IMG/VR virus record: IMGVR_UViG_3300043598_000012
Location: 16,881 to 80,880 of that record
Reading direction: 5' to 3' (one strand)
DNA length: 64,000 nucleotides
From: a virus
Part shown: positions 1 to 7,129 of the stretch, in pieces
Layout: each line of letters opens with the position of its first letter
Numbering within the stretch: the stretch's first letter is position 1
Program-made: the position numbers and the translations under genes
The notes under the pieces: generated by a model
Database searches by the model: none
What the model was told of the DNA's origin: nothing
What the model saw: only the letters and a program-made list of their open reading frames with translations

Positions 1-147
1 GCGGTCGACCTGTGGGCTCGTACCTCCCAGCTCATCTACGACGAGCAGGGGTTCGAACGTCTGAGGGAGTGCCAGCAGCTGGCCATGGCTTCTAGCCACC
101 CGCATGCCGAGCTCCGTCAGATGTACTTGGCGATGGTGTCGGGCTGA
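1..147 (+). CDS. Partial CDS, C-terminal end of an unknown phage protein
   Basis: The frame is open from the first base and ends at TGA 145-147, giving the last 48 residues of a protein that begins outside the window. The visible part is hydrophilic and probably helical. No family is recognised. Its stop overlaps the next start (TGATG), so the two are translationally coupled. Confidence 0.6.
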   Translation, partial: AVDLWARTSQLIYDEQGFERLRECQQLAMASSHPHAELRQMYLAMVSG

Positions 148-284
148 TGCGTGAATCAGAGTTCGTGCGCAGGTTGGACGAAGTCATCAGACAGATTGCA
201 GTGGATATCGGCTGTAAGACTGGAGACATGCCTCCCGACCTCAATCCGTTCCCTCGTTTGAACTGGCGATACCGTGCACGCTGA
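147..284 (+). CDS. Small hypothetical protein (45 aa)
   Basis: ATG 147 overlaps the upstream TGA. The product is a short, charged, probably helical protein starting MRESEFVRRLDEVI. The overlap with the gene before and the GTG of the gene after suggest it belongs to the primase operon. No function can be assigned. Confidence 0.55.
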   Translation: MRESEFVRRLDEVIRQIAVDIGCKTGDMPPDLNPFPRLNWRYRAR

Positions 285-456
285 CAACCCACACCTGTCG
301 ATAGATGACCTGGAGCGGATGCGAGAGAAGTATGTAAAGGCTGGTAGGACAGCCTGGTTTGAGGGCCTCTACCCAGACGAGTTTGAAGAGGCGGAGCGTT
401 TGTTGAACGAGTTGCCCGCCAACCACCCTCTTAGCAAGATCACACGCAGATGCTAG
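274..456 (+). CDS. Small hypothetical protein (60 aa)
   Basis: GTG start at 274, overlapping the previous gene by 11 nt. The protein is acidic and helical, with a segment LDDLERMREKY-like in character, and ends 7 nt inside the primase gene. Tight overlaps on both sides argue for a real operon member. Unknown function. Confidence 0.55.
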   Translation: MHADNPHLSIDDLERMREKYVKAGRTAWFEGLYPDEFEEAERLLNELPANHPLSKITRRC

Positions 457-1460
457 CCGAAGAACTCGGCATAACAAGCGTGGAAGATGTATTAGAACGA
501 CGGCTTGGGCTAGACGGTCTACGACAGGGTCGTGAGTACCAAATTTATTGCCCGAACCCCAATCACGAGGACCACAATCTGGGCAGCTGCTCCGTCAACC
601 TCACTACGGGGCTCTGGAAGTGTTGGGCATGCGGAGCGCACGGAGACCTCATTCGGCTTGTCTCGCTCTCCCAGGGCATCGCTACCCTGGAGGCCAAGCG
701 AGCTCTACAGCCGAACACGAGGGAGGCTCTAGCTGCCTCGACTAGCTACAAGTTGAGTCAGGCGCTGGCTTCTGCTAGGCCGAGCAAGCATGCGCGCGCG
801 TTGGGCGGACCCTACGAGAGCGGTCCTCTGACGGAGCTCCGCAACAGAGGGTTCTCCGCAGAGACGCTCAAGCGGTGGGGGGTGCGTTGGGTGGCGGAAG
901 AGCAGCTCGCCAAGAAGGATCCCAAGCCGGACGAGCTTCCGACCTACACTATCCGTCAGTGCTACGCCATCCCTGTAGAGGACGAGCACAGCCAGCTCCT
1001 CTCTTGGTGTTATCGGCGGACAGGTGATTCGCCCAACTGGCAGCCACGGTACCTCTACTCCACCCACGCTGACATCGGGGCTATGTGGTTCGGGCTCCGC
1101 CACCACGCCAACGAGCGAGCCGTCTACGTGGTCGAGGGGGCTCTCGACGCCATGTGGCTGGACCAGGCGGGGCTGCCAGCTCTGGCGATGCTCGGCGCCG
1201 GTCTCAGCGACCAGAAGGTGCGCAGGTTGCTCCGCTATCGAGAGGTCACGGTGTTCGCCGATCGGGACAACGGCGGGCTTCAAGCTCTTCTCACCCTAGG
1301 TCGAGTGCTGGGAGGCAACCTACGTCTAAGGGTAGCCCGGTACCCAAGCTGGTACTCCAAGGACGGCAAGGTTGACCCGCAGAACGTTCACCCAGTAGAT
1401 CTCGAGATCGCGGCGCACCGAGCTCTACCGTGGCAAGTCTTCCTACGAGCCTTCGCTTGA
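450..1460 (+). CDS. DnaG-like DNA primase (zinc finger plus Toprim)
   Basis: A 336-aa protein expected to synthesise RNA primers at the phage fork. The N-terminus carries a CHC2-type zinc-binding module: C34 and H39 in CPNPNH, then C58 and C61 in CWAC. A Toprim domain follows, with the catalytic Glu in VVEGALDAM (E229) and the DxD pair in FADRDNGG (D271, D273). The length fits a primase without a fused helicase. It closes a four-gene overlapping operon, and the class A promoter repeat starts right after its stop. Family call is strong; which helicase it partners is not visible in this window. Confidence 0.88.
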   Translation: MLAEELGITSVEDVLERRLGLDGLRQGREYQIYCPNPNHEDHNLGSCSVNLTTGLWKCWACGAHGDLIRLVSLSQGIATLEAKRALQPNTREALAASTSYKLSQALASARPSKHARALGGPYESGPLTELRNRGFSAETLKRWGVRWVAEEQLAKKDPKPDELPTYTIRQCYAIPVEDEHSQLLSWCYRRTGDSPNWQPRYLYSTHADIGAMWFGLRHHANERAVYVVEGALDAMWLDQAGLPALAMLGAGLSDQKVRRLLRYREVTVFADRDNGGLQALLTLGRVLGGNLRLRVARYPSWYSKDGKVDPQNVHPVDLEIAAHRALPWQVFLRAFA

Positions 1461-1484
1461 GGTAGCAGATTTTTTCTACGAATC

Positions 1485-1515
1485 ACGTGCCTTCTGTTGG
1501 CGTCTGTGCTAAGAT
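1485..1515 (+). promoter_or_regulatory. Class A promoter, copy 1
   Basis: Upstream box ACGTGCC (1485-1491), 18-bp spacer, -10 TAAGAT (1510-1515), then 6 nt to ATG 1522. The conserved upstream block GGTAG...TTTTTTC lies at 1461-1476, directly after the primase stop. Confidence 0.7.
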
Positions 1516-1521
1516 GCTCGT

Positions 1522-1824
1522 ATGACCACCACTAACGAGTGCCTCCACGGAGGCTACCACCAGCCAGGGCAGTGCCCGGAGGCCAATGTCTTCGAGCGAG
1601 AGGCCTTCTACGACGAGCTCTACGAGCGGCAGGTGATGTCGGTCCTCGACCATGCCGAGACCATCGACGATTCCCGCACGCTCGCCGACCTGGACTTCGA
1701 GCCCCGCACCGTTGAGATCTGTCCAGACTGTGGCTCTGGTCACACCACTGAGTCTCGCATCTGGCGTGATGGCGAGCCGACCAACTTCTGCTGCACCGAA
1801 TGCGGAGCGAGGTGGACGCTGTGA
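1522..1824 (+). CDS. Zinc-ribbon hypothetical protein (100 aa)
   Basis: Starts MTTTNECLHGGYH and ends with a four-cysteine zinc ribbon (CPDCG ... CCTECG). The middle is acidic. The start is the first codon after a class A promoter -10 with a 6-nt gap, so the mRNA is probably leaderless. The ribbon could bind DNA, RNA or protein. No family recognised. Confidence 0.7.
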   Translation: MTTTNECLHGGYHQPGQCPEANVFEREAFYDELYERQVMSVLDHAETIDDSRTLADLDFEPRTVEICPDCGSGHTTESRIWRDGEPTNFCCTECGARWTL

Positions 1825-2231
1825 ACATCATCGACAAGCTCGCAGAGCAGGGCATCGATCGAGAGCGGTTGGAGCGGGTGATGAAGCCCAAGGCAGAGAA
1901 CTGGGGTCACCTCGTCTATGCCTTCGAAGTGGTCACTGTGTTGGGAACGGTCCTCGACGCCATGCAAGAGGAGGTTCGCTGGCCTGACGTTGCTGACGAG
2001 CTCTATGACGCTCTTCAAGACGCTGCTGATGACAACAGCAATTGGTTGGAGCGTACCTACAGAGAGATCGAGGTCGCTTACTCCCGAGCATCTGTTGATG
2101 CTCTCAGCAAGATCTTCAAGCACTTGCGTGACCTTGATCAGCGTGGCCGCGATGAGGTGACTCGGGACGGTTGCCGTCGGGCCATGGCCATAGTCGAGCG
2201 ACTTCGATCTGCAACGGCAGCGGGCAGTTAG
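1821..2231 (+). CDS. Hypothetical helical protein (136 aa)
   Basis: GTG 1821 overlaps the upstream TGA (GTGA) and has a GAGGTGG ribosome-binding site; an ATG at 1800 is also in frame but overlaps more. The protein is strongly alpha-helical and acidic, with no cysteine motif or membrane segment. Probably co-transcribed with the zinc-ribbon gene. Function unknown. Confidence 0.65.
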   Translation: MNIIDKLAEQGIDRERLERVMKPKAENWGHLVYAFEVVTVLGTVLDAMQEEVRWPDVADELYDALQDAADDNSNWLERTYREIEVAYSRASVDALSKIFKHLRDLDQRGRDEVTRDGCRRAMAIVERLRSATAAGS

Positions 2232-2304
2232 CATCTGTGCGCAGCTCAACCAGCTCAGCCAAGATGAACCAGCACACCACCAACCATGTAGAAGCAGGAG
2301 ACCG

Positions 2305-2760
2305 ATGACCCCCACTGCAACCCCCATCTCTGTCGACGACCAATGGGCAGCCGCCCAGCGGGAGTTCGGTAAGAAGGTGAAGACCTTCGCCCGCAATAGT
2401 GCCTATGCCGTACCCGGCTACGACGAGGTGGACATGGAGCAAGAGCTCCTCGTCGTGCTGTGGGAATGCGTGGTGAACTACGACCCCGGCAAGGGAGCTC
2501 GGTTCAACACCTACTTCCAGACCTCCGCCAAGAACCGTATCGTGAGCCTGATCCGGCGGTTCCAGGCTCTGAGCCGCACGGCTGAAGTAGCATCTCTAGA
2601 CGTAGAGGCTGTGTCGCTAGCGGTGGACGAGGTGTTCGCCAAGGGCTACTCCGCTGAGGACACCGCGCTGTTGCGCATGGAAGTGCGTGAGGCAGTAGCC
2701 ACCCACGGAGAGGCATCCCTTGAGGGACGACGAGGACGGAAGCCGAAGCGGGTCGCCTAG
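2305..2760 (+). CDS. RNA polymerase sigma-70-like factor (region 2)
   Basis: A 151-aa protein with a sigma-70 region 2-like core: DMEQELLVVLWECVVNYDP, then GARFNTYFQTSAKNRIVSLIRR, the part that contacts core polymerase and the -10 element. No clear region 4 is seen, so it is shorter than a host sigma factor. It has its own ribosome-binding site, AGGAGACCG before ATG 2305. It might direct host polymerase to phage promoters; the class A repeats in this genome are an obvious candidate target, but that link is inference. Confidence 0.7.
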   Translation: MTPTATPISVDDQWAAAQREFGKKVKTFARNSAYAVPGYDEVDMEQELLVVLWECVVNYDPGKGARFNTYFQTSAKNRIVSLIRRFQALSRTAEVASLDVEAVSLAVDEVFAKGYSAEDTALLRMEVREAVATHGEASLEGRRGRKPKRVA

Positions 2761-2983
2761 CTCTAGGCAGGTAGACCACCTGGCCAACCCTCGTGCCGCT
2801 AGGTTCCTCGACTCGCTGGCTGCCCACCCGTTCCTCTGCATCGTCGTAGAGGGCGATAGGGTCAAGCTCTACGAGAAGGACATGGCGCCGGAGGCTCTAG
2901 AGGACCTCCTCACGGCTCTGGAGCGTACCATACCAGAGCGAGCTGCTGACCTAGGCAGCGAAATGCCCGGAGGAGGCAGTTAG
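2720..2983 (+). CDS. Hypothetical protein (87 aa)
   Basis: The only standard start in frame is TTG 2720, which overlaps the sigma-like gene by 41 nt; the true start may be later. The central part (FLCIVVEGDRVKLYEK) looks like a small beta-rich domain followed by a helix. TAG 2981-2983 overlaps the GTG of the SSB gene. Function unknown. Confidence 0.5.
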   Translation: MRDDEDGSRSGSPSSRQVDHLANPRAARFLDSLAAHPFLCIVVEGDRVKLYEKDMAPEALEDLLTALERTIPERAADLGSEMPGGGS

Positions 2984-3756
2984 TGGGTCTCACTGCTAAG
3001 ACGTTTAAGGGACTTGACAAGAAGCGCATGAAGAAGCGGTCAGGTGGTGGCGGGGACCGCGTCAAGGTGGAGGACGACAAGCCCAATACCGTGCAGTTCT
3101 ACGTCGCTCCTGACGAGTTCGAGGAGTTCGAGCAGCACGGGTGGCAGAGCGGCGGCAACTGGAATTTCGTCCCCTGCGCAGGCGAGGGTTGCCCGCTGTG
3201 CACCAATGAGGATGAGAAGATCCGTAAAACGAGCTACCGCTTCTGTGCGCCGGTCTTCGACCACAAGCAGAAGAAGAGTCTCATCCTCGAAGGTCCGCAG
3301 ACGATGGCGAGCATCATCTTCCGGCGCTACGAGGCTTGCGAGCGTCGGCGGGCGGGCTCGTTCCTCCGCAAGGTTTGGGATGTCACTCGGTTCAGCGGGA
3401 CTCCCACTACCTTCGATTGCGAGGAGAGCGAGAGCACGGCCAAGAACCCCAACGGGTTGCCGGAGCGGCTCGACCCCGCCAAGTACATCCAGGCTCAGAT
3501 GGACCGCTACTACGAGAACGCCTCGGCGGACGTGTCAGCCCTGGATGATAACTTCGATGGCGACAGCTTCGAGGAAGACGAGGATTGGCTGGACCTCGAC
3601 GAGGAAGGTGAAGAGGCCTGGGACAAGGAGTCCCTCCTGGCCCTGAAGCCGTCTGAGCTCAAGGACGCCGCCGCCGAGTTCAACATCAAGGTGCGCGAGG
3701 TCACTCGGGAGAACCGACCCAAGCTCATCGCAGCCATCCTGCGCAAGCAGGGCTAG
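2983..3756 (+). CDS. Single-stranded DNA-binding protein candidate with SAP-like tail
   Basis: A 257-aa protein starting at GTG 2983. It has a basic N-terminus (KKRMKKRSGGGGD), a zinc-knuckle-like CAGEGCPLC motif typical of several phage ssDNA-binding proteins, a very acidic stretch near residues 180-210, and a C-terminal helical module (LKPSELKDAAAEFNIKVRE) that resembles a SAP domain. Position between primase and DNA polymerase supports a replication role. The SSB call is from motif and context, not full-length similarity. Confidence 0.6.
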   Translation: MGLTAKTFKGLDKKRMKKRSGGGGDRVKVEDDKPNTVQFYVAPDEFEEFEQHGWQSGGNWNFVPCAGEGCPLCTNEDEKIRKTSYRFCAPVFDHKQKKSLILEGPQTMASIIFRRYEACERRRAGSFLRKVWDVTRFSGTPTTFDCEESESTAKNPNGLPERLDPAKYIQAQMDRYYENASADVSALDDNFDGDSFEEDEDWLDLDEEGEEAWDKESLLALKPSELKDAAAEFNIKVREVTRENRPKLIAAILRKQG

Positions 3757-3796
3757 TCCAACCCCAAGCAAAACCAACAACAAGGAGACCACACAC

Positions 3797-4324
3797 GTGG
3801 GAAGCAGCAAGATCAAGAAGGCACTCACGGCGCTGGAGGAGGCGCTCGGTGAAGCGGGGTTGGACTCTGTCCACGTCTCGCTCCAGATCCCGATCGGCTC
3901 CGGAGGCGTCTCGGAGGACGACCTCGACGACGGCGAAGAGGCCGTCGACGACGAGGACTGGGAGGAGGGTGGCGAAGAGGAAGAGGGCGAAGGCGAGCCC
4001 TACACTCGCGACGAGCTTGACGCCATGGAGACCAGCGACGTGCAGGCCATCTACAAGGAGCTCGTCGGTCCCCTGAAGCCTCGTACTCGCAAGAACACCC
4101 TCGTCACCGAGATCCTGGAGGCGCAGGAGGCTGGCGACGAGGAAGAGGGCGAGGAGGCTGGTGACGACGACTGGGACGACGAGGTCGTTGACGAGGAGGC
4201 TGAGCCCGAGGAGGAGGCCGAAGACGGCTGGGACGACGACTGGGATGACGAGCCGGAGCCCGCTCCCACCAAGCGTCCCGCCAAGAAGGCTGCTCCGGTC
4301 AAGAAGGCGGCGAAGCGCCGATGA
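3797..4324 (+). CDS. Acidic protein with SAP-like segment and basic Lys/Ala tail
   Basis: GTG 3797 follows AAGGAGACC. The 175-aa product is dominated by Glu/Asp runs (residues about 40-70 and 115-155) around a helical segment (YTRDELDAMETSDVQAIYKE) that resembles the SAP-like end of the preceding protein. The last 20 residues are Lys/Ala/Pro rich, like histone H1 tails. It may be a nucleoid or ssDNA-complex accessory. The overlap ATGA with the HU gene suggests joint function. Confidence 0.6.
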   Translation: MGSSKIKKALTALEEALGEAGLDSVHVSLQIPIGSGGVSEDDLDDGEEAVDDEDWEEGGEEEEGEGEPYTRDELDAMETSDVQAIYKELVGPLKPRTRKNTLVTEILEAQEAGDEEEGEEAGDDDWDDEVVDEEAEPEEEAEDGWDDDWDDEPEPAPTKRPAKKAAPVKKAAKRR

Positions 4325-4605
4325 ACCGCACCGAGTTCATCAACGACCTCACCGAGTCCATGGATGGCCACGGTCTGAGCAAGACAGTCGTCAAGGCCAC
4401 GGTGGAGGCCTTCGAGGAGCTCGTCAAGGACGAGCTCGCCGAGGGAAGCGGCAGCGTCGTGCTCAGCGGGTTCGTCAAGTTCGAGCGGAAGGAGCGTGCC
4501 GCTCGCACGGGTCGCAACCCTCAGACGGGTGCGGAGATCCAGATCCCCGCCAAGACGGTGGTCAAGGTTACCCCGCTGAAGGCGTTCAAGGACGCCGTCC
4601 TCTAG
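4321..4605 (+). CDS. HU/IHF-family DNA-bending protein
   Basis: 94 aa, the usual HU length. The signature GRNPQTGAEIQIPA on the DNA-binding arm is present, and the N-terminal helices (MNRTEFINDLTESM) match the family. HU dimers bend DNA without strong sequence preference and assist replication, recombination or packaging. It is the last gene before a strong hairpin terminator. Confidence 0.92.
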   Translation: MNRTEFINDLTESMDGHGLSKTVVKATVEAFEELVKDELAEGSGSVVLSGFVKFERKERAARTGRNPQTGAEIQIPAKTVVKVTPLKAFKDAVL

Positions 4606-4625
4606 TCCGCCCACCATAGCAGCCA

Positions 4626-4663
4626 GAAGGGGAGTCGTCTCGGTGTTGGGGCGACTCCCCTTC
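4626..4663 (+). terminator. Hairpin terminator after HU gene
   Basis: Perfect 12-bp stem, GAAGGGGAGTCG (4626-4637) with CGACTCCCCTTC (4652-4663), 14-nt loop. Followed by TCGTCT rather than a long T tract. The thymidylate kinase RBS starts only 7 nt later. Confidence 0.8.
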
Positions 4664-4682
4664 CTCGTCTAGGAGGTGCAGC

Positions 4683-5279
4683 ATGCGCATGAAGAAGGGG
4701 TCCCTCGTCGTTGTGGAGGGGCTCGACTCAACAGGAAAGACGACGCTCGTGGACGCTCTAGCAGAGCACGTCCACGGCATCACGGCGGTGCACTCGCCCA
4801 GCGGTGGCGGTGAATTGGGCCAGGAGATCTACGAGCTCACCGAGCGGCCCAGGCCAATGGAGGGGCTTACTCGTCAGTTCTTACATCTTGCGGCCCACGT
4901 TGAGATTTACCAGAACACAGTAATCCCTGCCCTCTCGCAGAGCGCGGTCGTGATGGACAGGAACTGGTGTTCTACTTACGCCTACGGGATCGCAGGAGGC
5001 GTGCTGAAGAGCACCCCCATCTTCTCAGCCGATTGGTATGACACCGTGCAGTACCCTGCTCAGGGACAGGTGCCAGATCTCGTCGTGCTCTGCTTGGAGC
5101 CTCATCGAGACGACCGCCACAACACGCCGGAGCTCGAAGCTGCGTACCTTGATCTCAAGCGGAGGCTCGACAAGGACCCCGCTCTCAAGCACGTCCGGAT
5201 CATGCCCAAGCTCAGCAAGCGGGCACAGCTCATCGCTTTGATGCAGATGTGCCAGGAAGCCAACCTCACAAGGAGCTAG
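4683..5279 (+). CDS. Thymidylate kinase-family nucleoside monophosphate kinase
   Basis: 198 aa. Walker A is EGLDSTGKTT (residues 12-21) and the family Asp-Arg motif is in DRNWCSTYAYG, as in thymidylate kinases that convert dTMP to dTDP. Start ATG 4683 has a consensus AGGAGGT site. The TS-family gene follows at once. If that enzyme makes hydroxymethyl-dUMP, this kinase could phosphorylate it; the sequence alone cannot show which substrate is used. Confidence 0.85.
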   Translation: MRMKKGSLVVVEGLDSTGKTTLVDALAEHVHGITAVHSPSGGGELGQEIYELTERPRPMEGLTRQFLHLAAHVEIYQNTVIPALSQSAVVMDRNWCSTYAYGIAGGVLKSTPIFSADWYDTVQYPAQGQVPDLVVLCLEPHRDDRHNTPELEAAYLDLKRRLDKDPALKHVRIMPKLSKRAQLIALMQMCQEANLTRS

Positions 5280-5281
5280 CG

Positions 5282-6388
5282 ATGCACGAGTTCGTAGGCG
5301 AGGTCAATGAGGTGTACCCCGCCATGCTGCAAGCGGTGTTCAAGTTCGGCGAGCGTGTGCCGTCGAGAGTCGCCCCCACCATCGAGCTGCACCCCCTCGT
5401 GGCCGAGTTCGAGAACCCTCGTCGGCGTCTCGTCACCTCGTACGGCAGGGCAGTCAACGTGCCGTTCATGCTGGCTGAGGTGGTGCACATCCTCAACGGG
5501 CGAGAAGACCTCGCCTTCCTCGACCAGTTCAACAGCCAGGTCAAGGAGTACAGCGACGACGGTGTGCGCTTCAATGCTGCCTACGGACACCGGCTCCGTC
5601 ACGCACACGGCTACGACCAGGTCAGGGATGTCATCAAGCTCCTCAAGCGGGACCGGGGTACCCGTCAGGCGACGCTCACGATCTGGCACCCAGACGACCG
5701 CCATCACGAGCTTGTGCACGTCGAGTCGCACAACGGCGGTGTCGGTGATGGATGGAGCAAGGAAGAACCTCGCCAGGTCAAGGACCGGGCCTGCAACCTG
5801 CTCGCCCACCTGATGATCCGGGATGGTGTGCTCAACTGGATGCAGGTCATGCGGAGCAATGACGCCATCTGGGGGCTCCCCTACAACCTCATGCAATGGA
5901 CCTACCTCATGGAGTACATCGCCAACGAGGTGGGCGTGGAGCTCGGCGTCTACCGGCATATCGCCGACAGTTTCCACATCTACGACTACCACGAGGACGA
6001 GGCAAGCAAGGTCGCGCCCTTCGACCTCTACGAGCATCAGGGCCTGCGCTCTCGTTCGCATGCTCCGATGATCGCTGACGAATCTGCGTTGGAAGCAGCG
6101 GTCGAGCTCGCCAACCATGGTTGGAGCAGCGTTCATCACCCCGGCAACGTTCCTCAGTGGGTGATCGACTTTGGCCAGATCTGGTCAAGCTGGCGCTCCT
6201 ATAAGGAGCTCGACGATGCCGGAGCCCAGCATCAACTGACACGCGCCAACGATCAGATCTTCGCAGCGGCGACTTATCGCTTCTACTGGTCCAACCGCTG
6301 GCACAAGCAGGACCCCGGTCATCCGCGCCCAGACACCGTCAGAGCCGCATGGGGTTCGACCATCGGTGACTGGATCATGGCGTCATGA
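5282..6388 (+). CDS. Thymidylate synthase-family enzyme (TS or dUMP hydroxymethylase)
   Basis: 368 aa from ATG 5282 (AAGGAGC site; an in-frame start at 5249 lies inside the kinase gene). Family features: YGHRLR (101-106), catalytic Cys171 in RACNLLAHLM, RSND (191-194), GLPYN with the uracil-recognising Asn202, and the H232/Y234 region (SFHIYDYH). Asn202 argues for a dUMP substrate, not dCMP. The usual Pro-Cys-His is Ala-Cys-Asn, as in divergent phage members. The modification genes at 16.9-23.6 kb make 5-hydroxymethyl-dUMP a plausible product, but plain dTMP synthesis is not excluded. Confidence 0.85.
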   Translation: MHEFVGEVNEVYPAMLQAVFKFGERVPSRVAPTIELHPLVAEFENPRRRLVTSYGRAVNVPFMLAEVVHILNGREDLAFLDQFNSQVKEYSDDGVRFNAAYGHRLRHAHGYDQVRDVIKLLKRDRGTRQATLTIWHPDDRHHELVHVESHNGGVGDGWSKEEPRQVKDRACNLLAHLMIRDGVLNWMQVMRSNDAIWGLPYNLMQWTYLMEYIANEVGVELGVYRHIADSFHIYDYHEDEASKVAPFDLYEHQGLRSRSHAPMIADESALEAAVELANHGWSSVHHPGNVPQWVIDFGQIWSSWRSYKELDDAGAQHQLTRANDQIFAAATYRFYWSNRWHKQDPGHPRPDTVRAAWGSTIGDWIMAS

Positions 6389-6555
6389 CCACACTGCTTC
6401 AGATGCCTGTCGAGAAGTACATGGACGAGCGGGCGTTCGAGTTCGAGCAACTCGCCGCTCACGCCAAGACCAACCCGCTCGACCTACGGGTGGCGCTCTC
6501 CAACGTCTTCGTCTCTATGGCCCGCCAGGGTCACATGCGTACCCTCAAGAGGTGA
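6385..6555 (+). CDS. Small hypothetical protein (56 aa)
   Basis: ATG 6385 overlaps the TS stop (ATGA). A helical protein (MTTLLQMPVEKYMDERAFEFEQ) with a basic C-terminus. Translational coupling to the TS gene suggests it is part of that operon. Function unknown. Confidence 0.6.
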   Translation: MTTLLQMPVEKYMDERAFEFEQLAAHAKTNPLDLRVALSNVFVSMARQGHMRTLKR

Positions 6556-6576
6556 CTCGCCTAGTACACTAGAGGC

Positions 6577-6582
6577 TACAAT
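6577..6582 (+). promoter_or_regulatory. Class B -10 for the GIY-YIG gene
   Basis: TACAAT, 7 nt before ATG 6590. This argues that ATG 6590, not ATG 6581 inside the hexamer, is the start. A GTGACT at 6552-6557 could act as a weak -35. Confidence 0.5.
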
Positions 6583-6589
6583 GGTCCGT

Positions 6590-7129
6590 ATGGACCACGT
6601 CTCGATCTACGCCCTTTGCGACCCTGGCGGAGAGATCCGTTATGTAGGAAAGACGATGCAGCCGGTGAGCAACCGACTATCCATGCACGTCGCTGAAGCC
6701 AAGAACCCTCGATACCAGTGTCACAGACTCAACTGGATTCGATCTCTGTTGGATCAGGGAGCTCGCCCGGAAGCTGTGCTGCTGATGAAGGTGCCTGTCG
6801 CAGAGTGGGAGCTCTGGGAGTGCACCTAGATTGCTGTGTTGCGGGAGGCAGGCTACCGCCTGGTTAACAACACAGACGGTGGGGACGGGCGTGTAGGCCC
6901 ATTGAGCGAAGAGACGCGCCGCAAGATCGGCGAGGCCCATCGGGGGAAGCCGGTCAACCAGCCTGGCGTACCTTTGAAGGTGACGCACCGAGCGGCCATC
7001 AGCCGGTCGCTGGCAGGGAACCAACGAGGCAAAGGGAACCGTGGCAAGAAGCTCAGTGAAGAGCACAAGCGGAAGATCGGCGAGGCGCGACGCCGAGCCT
7101 ACGAGCGCCAGAGGGCAGAAGCCAGGTGA
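6590..7129 (+). pseudogene. GIY-YIG homing endonuclease interrupted by an in-frame amber codon
   Basis: The N-terminal half has the GIY-YIG core (SIYALCDPGGEIRYVGKT). After WELWECT the frame meets TAG at 6827-6829 and then continues in the same frame with IAVLREAGYRLVNNTDGGDG and two NUMOD3-like DNA-binding repeats (LSEETRRKIGEAHRGK and LSEEHKRKIGEARR). Homologues usually have Trp near the amber position, so a single TGG to TAG change would explain it. It is either an inactivated gene or one read through by a suppressor. The downstream part could also start at TTG 6836. It lies between nucleotide metabolism and the polymerase gene, a typical homing site. Confidence 0.75.

Noticed and set aside
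4051-4617. Long minus-strand frame opposite the acidic protein and HU genes
   Set aside because: It mirrors the Glu/Asp and Lys codon bias of the real genes and yields Ser/Leu-rich low complexity. Shadow frame.
5276-6139. 287-codon minus-strand frame opposite the TS-family gene
   Set aside because: Complements a clearly conserved enzyme; its product is Val/His-rich without any motif. Shadow frame.
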